Below, one piece after another: positions 6,378-7,547 of a DNA stretch of 7,547 nt. The DNA comes from Chloroflexota bacterium (GTDB lineage: Bacteria; Chloroflexota; Anaerolineae; UBA1429), in NCBI GenBank assembly GCA_012515695.1, contig JAAYXX010000479.1, positions 1 through 7,547 on the forward strand, given 5' to 3'. Under the pieces are notes generated by a model. That model worked only from the letters and a program-made list of their open reading frames with translations. It did no database searches and was not told the origin of the DNA. Position 1 is the first letter of the stretch. Each line of letters opens with the position of its first letter. The position numbers were made by a program, and so were the translations under genes.

Positions 6378-7325
6378 ATGTTCGAGATCGTGTTTCTGGG
6401 AACCTCGGCCTCTGCGCCGTCTGTAGATCGCGGCTTGTCATCGAGCCTGGTGATGTACCGCGACCAGCGCTTTCTGGTAGACTGCGGTGAAGGCACGCAG
6501 CGACAGCTTTTGCGTAGCGGCCTGGGCTTTCGCAAGCTGGACAAGGTGCTGCTGACCCACGGCCACCTGGATCACATCCTGGGGCTGGGCGGGGTCGTCT
6601 CGACCTTCTCCCGGTGGGAGTCCATGACCAAGCTGACCATTTACGGCGGGTATTGGGCGCTGCAACGGGTAGAAGACCTGATGAAAGTGGTGCTGCGCGG
6701 CGGCGAAGTGGACATGGAAATCGAGTTTGTCACCGTCCACCCTGGCGTCATCTGGCAGGATGACACCATGTCCATCTCGGCCTTTCCCGTAACCCATCGC
6801 GGGCCGGGGTGCTTTGGCTATCTGTTCGAGGAAAAGAGTCGGCGGCCCTTCCTGGCGGATAAAGCGGAGAAACTGGGCGTGCCACGCGGCCCGGAGCGGC
6901 GCAAGCTGGTGCAGGGCCAGCCCATCACCCTGTCAGATGGCACGGTCATCCAGCCGGAACAGGTGTTGGGCGAAGAAGAGCGCGGCGTCAAGCTGGCCCT
7001 CGTGGGGGATGCGGGCCGCACAGACGATATCGTCGAGTATTGCCAGGACGCCGACGCGCTGATGATCGAGGCCACCTATGCTTCCTACGAGGCCGAAATG
7101 GCCGAGCGGTTCGGGCATCTCACAGCAGCTCAGGCCGCCGAGCTGGCCGCCACTGCCAACGTGGGCCACCTGTTCCTGGTGCACCTGTCGCGGCGCTATT
7201 CCGAACGCGAGATTGCCCGCGAGGCGCAGGCGATTTTCCCCAACACCACCGTGCCCCGCGACCTGGACTATTACCGCATACTCAAGCGAGCCGTGGAAAA
7301 GGTCGAAGCGGACCGCGAGCGCTAG
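6378..7325 (+). CDS. rnz: Ribonuclease Z (tRNA 3' endonuclease)
   Basis: RNase Z is a metallo-beta-lactamase-fold endonuclease that cuts precursor tRNAs just after the discriminator base, mainly those lacking an encoded CCA. The protein has 315 residues, the usual size of the short bacterial form. It opens FEIVFLGTSASAPS, the family's N-terminal signature. Zinc ligands are visible: H61, H63, D65 and H66 in THGHLDH, H140 in VTHRGPG, D211 in VGDAG, and H269 in VHLSRRY. His247 in GHLTAAQAA fits the conserved catalytic-loop histidine. The stretch FLADKAEKLGVPRGPERRKLVQGQPITL matches the family's substrate-recognition region. ATG 6378 gives the standard N-terminus. A TTG at 6369 is in frame, adds three residues and overlaps the upstream gene; the purine-rich stretch 6356–6365 could serve either. 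One base separates this gene from the nitrilase stop, so it probably shares that transcript. Confidence 0.95.
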   Translation: MFEIVFLGTSASAPSVDRGLSSSLVMYRDQRFLVDCGEGTQRQLLRSGLGFRKLDKVLLTHGHLDHILGLGGVVSTFSRWESMTKLTIYGGYWALQRVEDLMKVVLRGGEVDMEIEFVTVHPGVIWQDDTMSISAFPVTHRGPGCFGYLFEEKSRRPFLADKAEKLGVPRGPERRKLVQGQPITLSDGTVIQPEQVLGEEERGVKLALVGDAGRTDDIVEYCQDADALMIEATYASYEAEMAERFGHLTAAQAAELAATANVGHLFLVHLSRRYSEREIAREAQAIFPNTTVPRDLDYYRILKRAVEKVEADRER

Positions 7326-7346
7326 CCGCGGCATTCCTGCCGCGGC
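7325..7346 (+). terminator. GC-rich hairpin directly after rnz; possible terminator
   Basis: GCCGCGGCA (7325–7333) pairs perfectly with TGCCGCGGC (7338–7346) around a TTCC loop, starting at the last base of the rnz stop codon. No T-run follows. Its position suits transcript ending or 3'-end protection, but it also belongs to the palindrome family of this gap and may be just one copy of that repeat. Confidence 0.45.
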
Positions 7347-7547
7347 ATACATGCCGCGCTCTGGCCGCCATCCTTGGCCAATGGCGCTAACATTTGATTG
7401 TCACAGCCAGCAGATCCGCCTCACCACCCTCACCCCCGGCTGTACCCAGCCGCCCGGCATGCATGCCGCACTCTCCCAGGGGGCGAGGGCGGCATGTATG
7501 CCGGTGGCATATTGCCGCGCTTACCGCCTTCTCCCCCCGGGAGAAAG
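7325..7547. repeat. Non-coding region packed with GGCAT/ATGCC palindromes
   Basis: No convincing gene lies here. Short palindromes recur: 7325–7346 (9-bp arms); 7341–7358 (CGCGGCAT, AC, ATGCCGCG), which overlaps the first and would compete with it; 7455–7468 (CGGCATGCATGCCG, fully symmetric); 7490–7503 (CGGCAT, GT, ATGCCG); and 7506–7516 (GGCA, TAT, TGCC). Between them lie CTCTCCC..GGGCGAG (7471–7487, one mismatch) and TTCTCCC, CCC, GGGAGAA (7529–7545). The last two resemble the CTCCC/GGGAG hairpins common in GC-rich bacterial intergenic DNA. I read the whole as a cluster of dispersed palindromic elements of the REP type. It runs off the right edge, so its full extent is unknown. Confidence 0.6.

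Noticed and set aside
5795..6544. Open frame of 249 codons on the minus strand
   Set aside because: It covers parts of the second nitrilase gene and rnz, both well supported, and has no recognisable motif of its own.
7093..7107. 15-base match GCCGAAATGGCCGAG shared between rnz and the tandem repeat at 3311
   Set aside because: Both encode Ala-Glu-Met-Ala-Glu with the same preferred codons, so the identity follows from codon choice and not from a mobile repeat.
7387..7547. Minus-strand frame open from the right edge to a TAG at 7389–7387, possible tail of a convergent gene
   Set aside because: It contains no visible start, is built mostly from the palindromic repeats, and its translation is Gly/Arg/Cys-rich low complexity apart from the last dozen residues. 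It cannot be supported without the sequence beyond the edge.

Overview
The window is a gene-dense, GC-rich bacterial segment in which every gene I can support lies on the + strand. The Lon protease here carries an insert of about 20 residues just before its Walker A motif. It is followed by a PHP–AlbA_2 fusion protein and a gene for a predicted carbon-nitrogen hydrolase pair. From recalled family patterns this looks like the phylum Chloroflexi (Chloroflexota), possibly an Anaerolineae-like or Chloroflexia-like member, but that placement is inference and no marker here fixes it. There is no sign of a phage, insertion sequence, CRISPR array or RNA gene.

Layout. (1) 1–1989: lon, with its 5' end cut off by the window edge. 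(2) 1997–3763: a 588-residue protein made of a PHP metallo-phosphoesterase domain, an AlbA_2 (Schlafen-like) domain, a low-complexity hinge and an unrecognised C-terminal domain of about 100 residues. It starts 7 nt after lon stops. (3) 3798–4214: a small YpeA-like GNAT acetyltransferase with a TTG start. A perfect 14-bp inverted repeat spans its stop codon and probably ends this first transcription unit. (4) 4215–4291: a short gap with two more repeat structures, one of which folds over the start of the next gene. (5) 4292–5278 and 5279–6376: two related nitrilase-superfamily proteins encoded with no gap between them. (6) 6378–7325: ribonuclease Z, one base after the second nitrilase gene. 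(7) 7326–7547: non-coding sequence packed with short palindromes built on GGCAT..ATGCC, running off the right edge.

How the genes fit together. The first unit combines protein quality control (Lon) with a probable nucleic-acid or nucleotide phosphoesterase and an acetyltransferase. The second combines two nitrilase paralogues with the tRNA 3'-end processing enzyme RNase Z. The clearest unusual point is that the first nitrilase paralogue has lost all three catalytic residues (Glu, Lys and Cys replaced by Ala, Gln and Gly) while the adjacent one keeps them all. This suggests a pseudoenzyme/enzyme pair, perhaps forming one complex. The second is the PHP–AlbA_2 fusion tied closely to lon. Neither can be called a new system from sequence alone, but both deserve checking.
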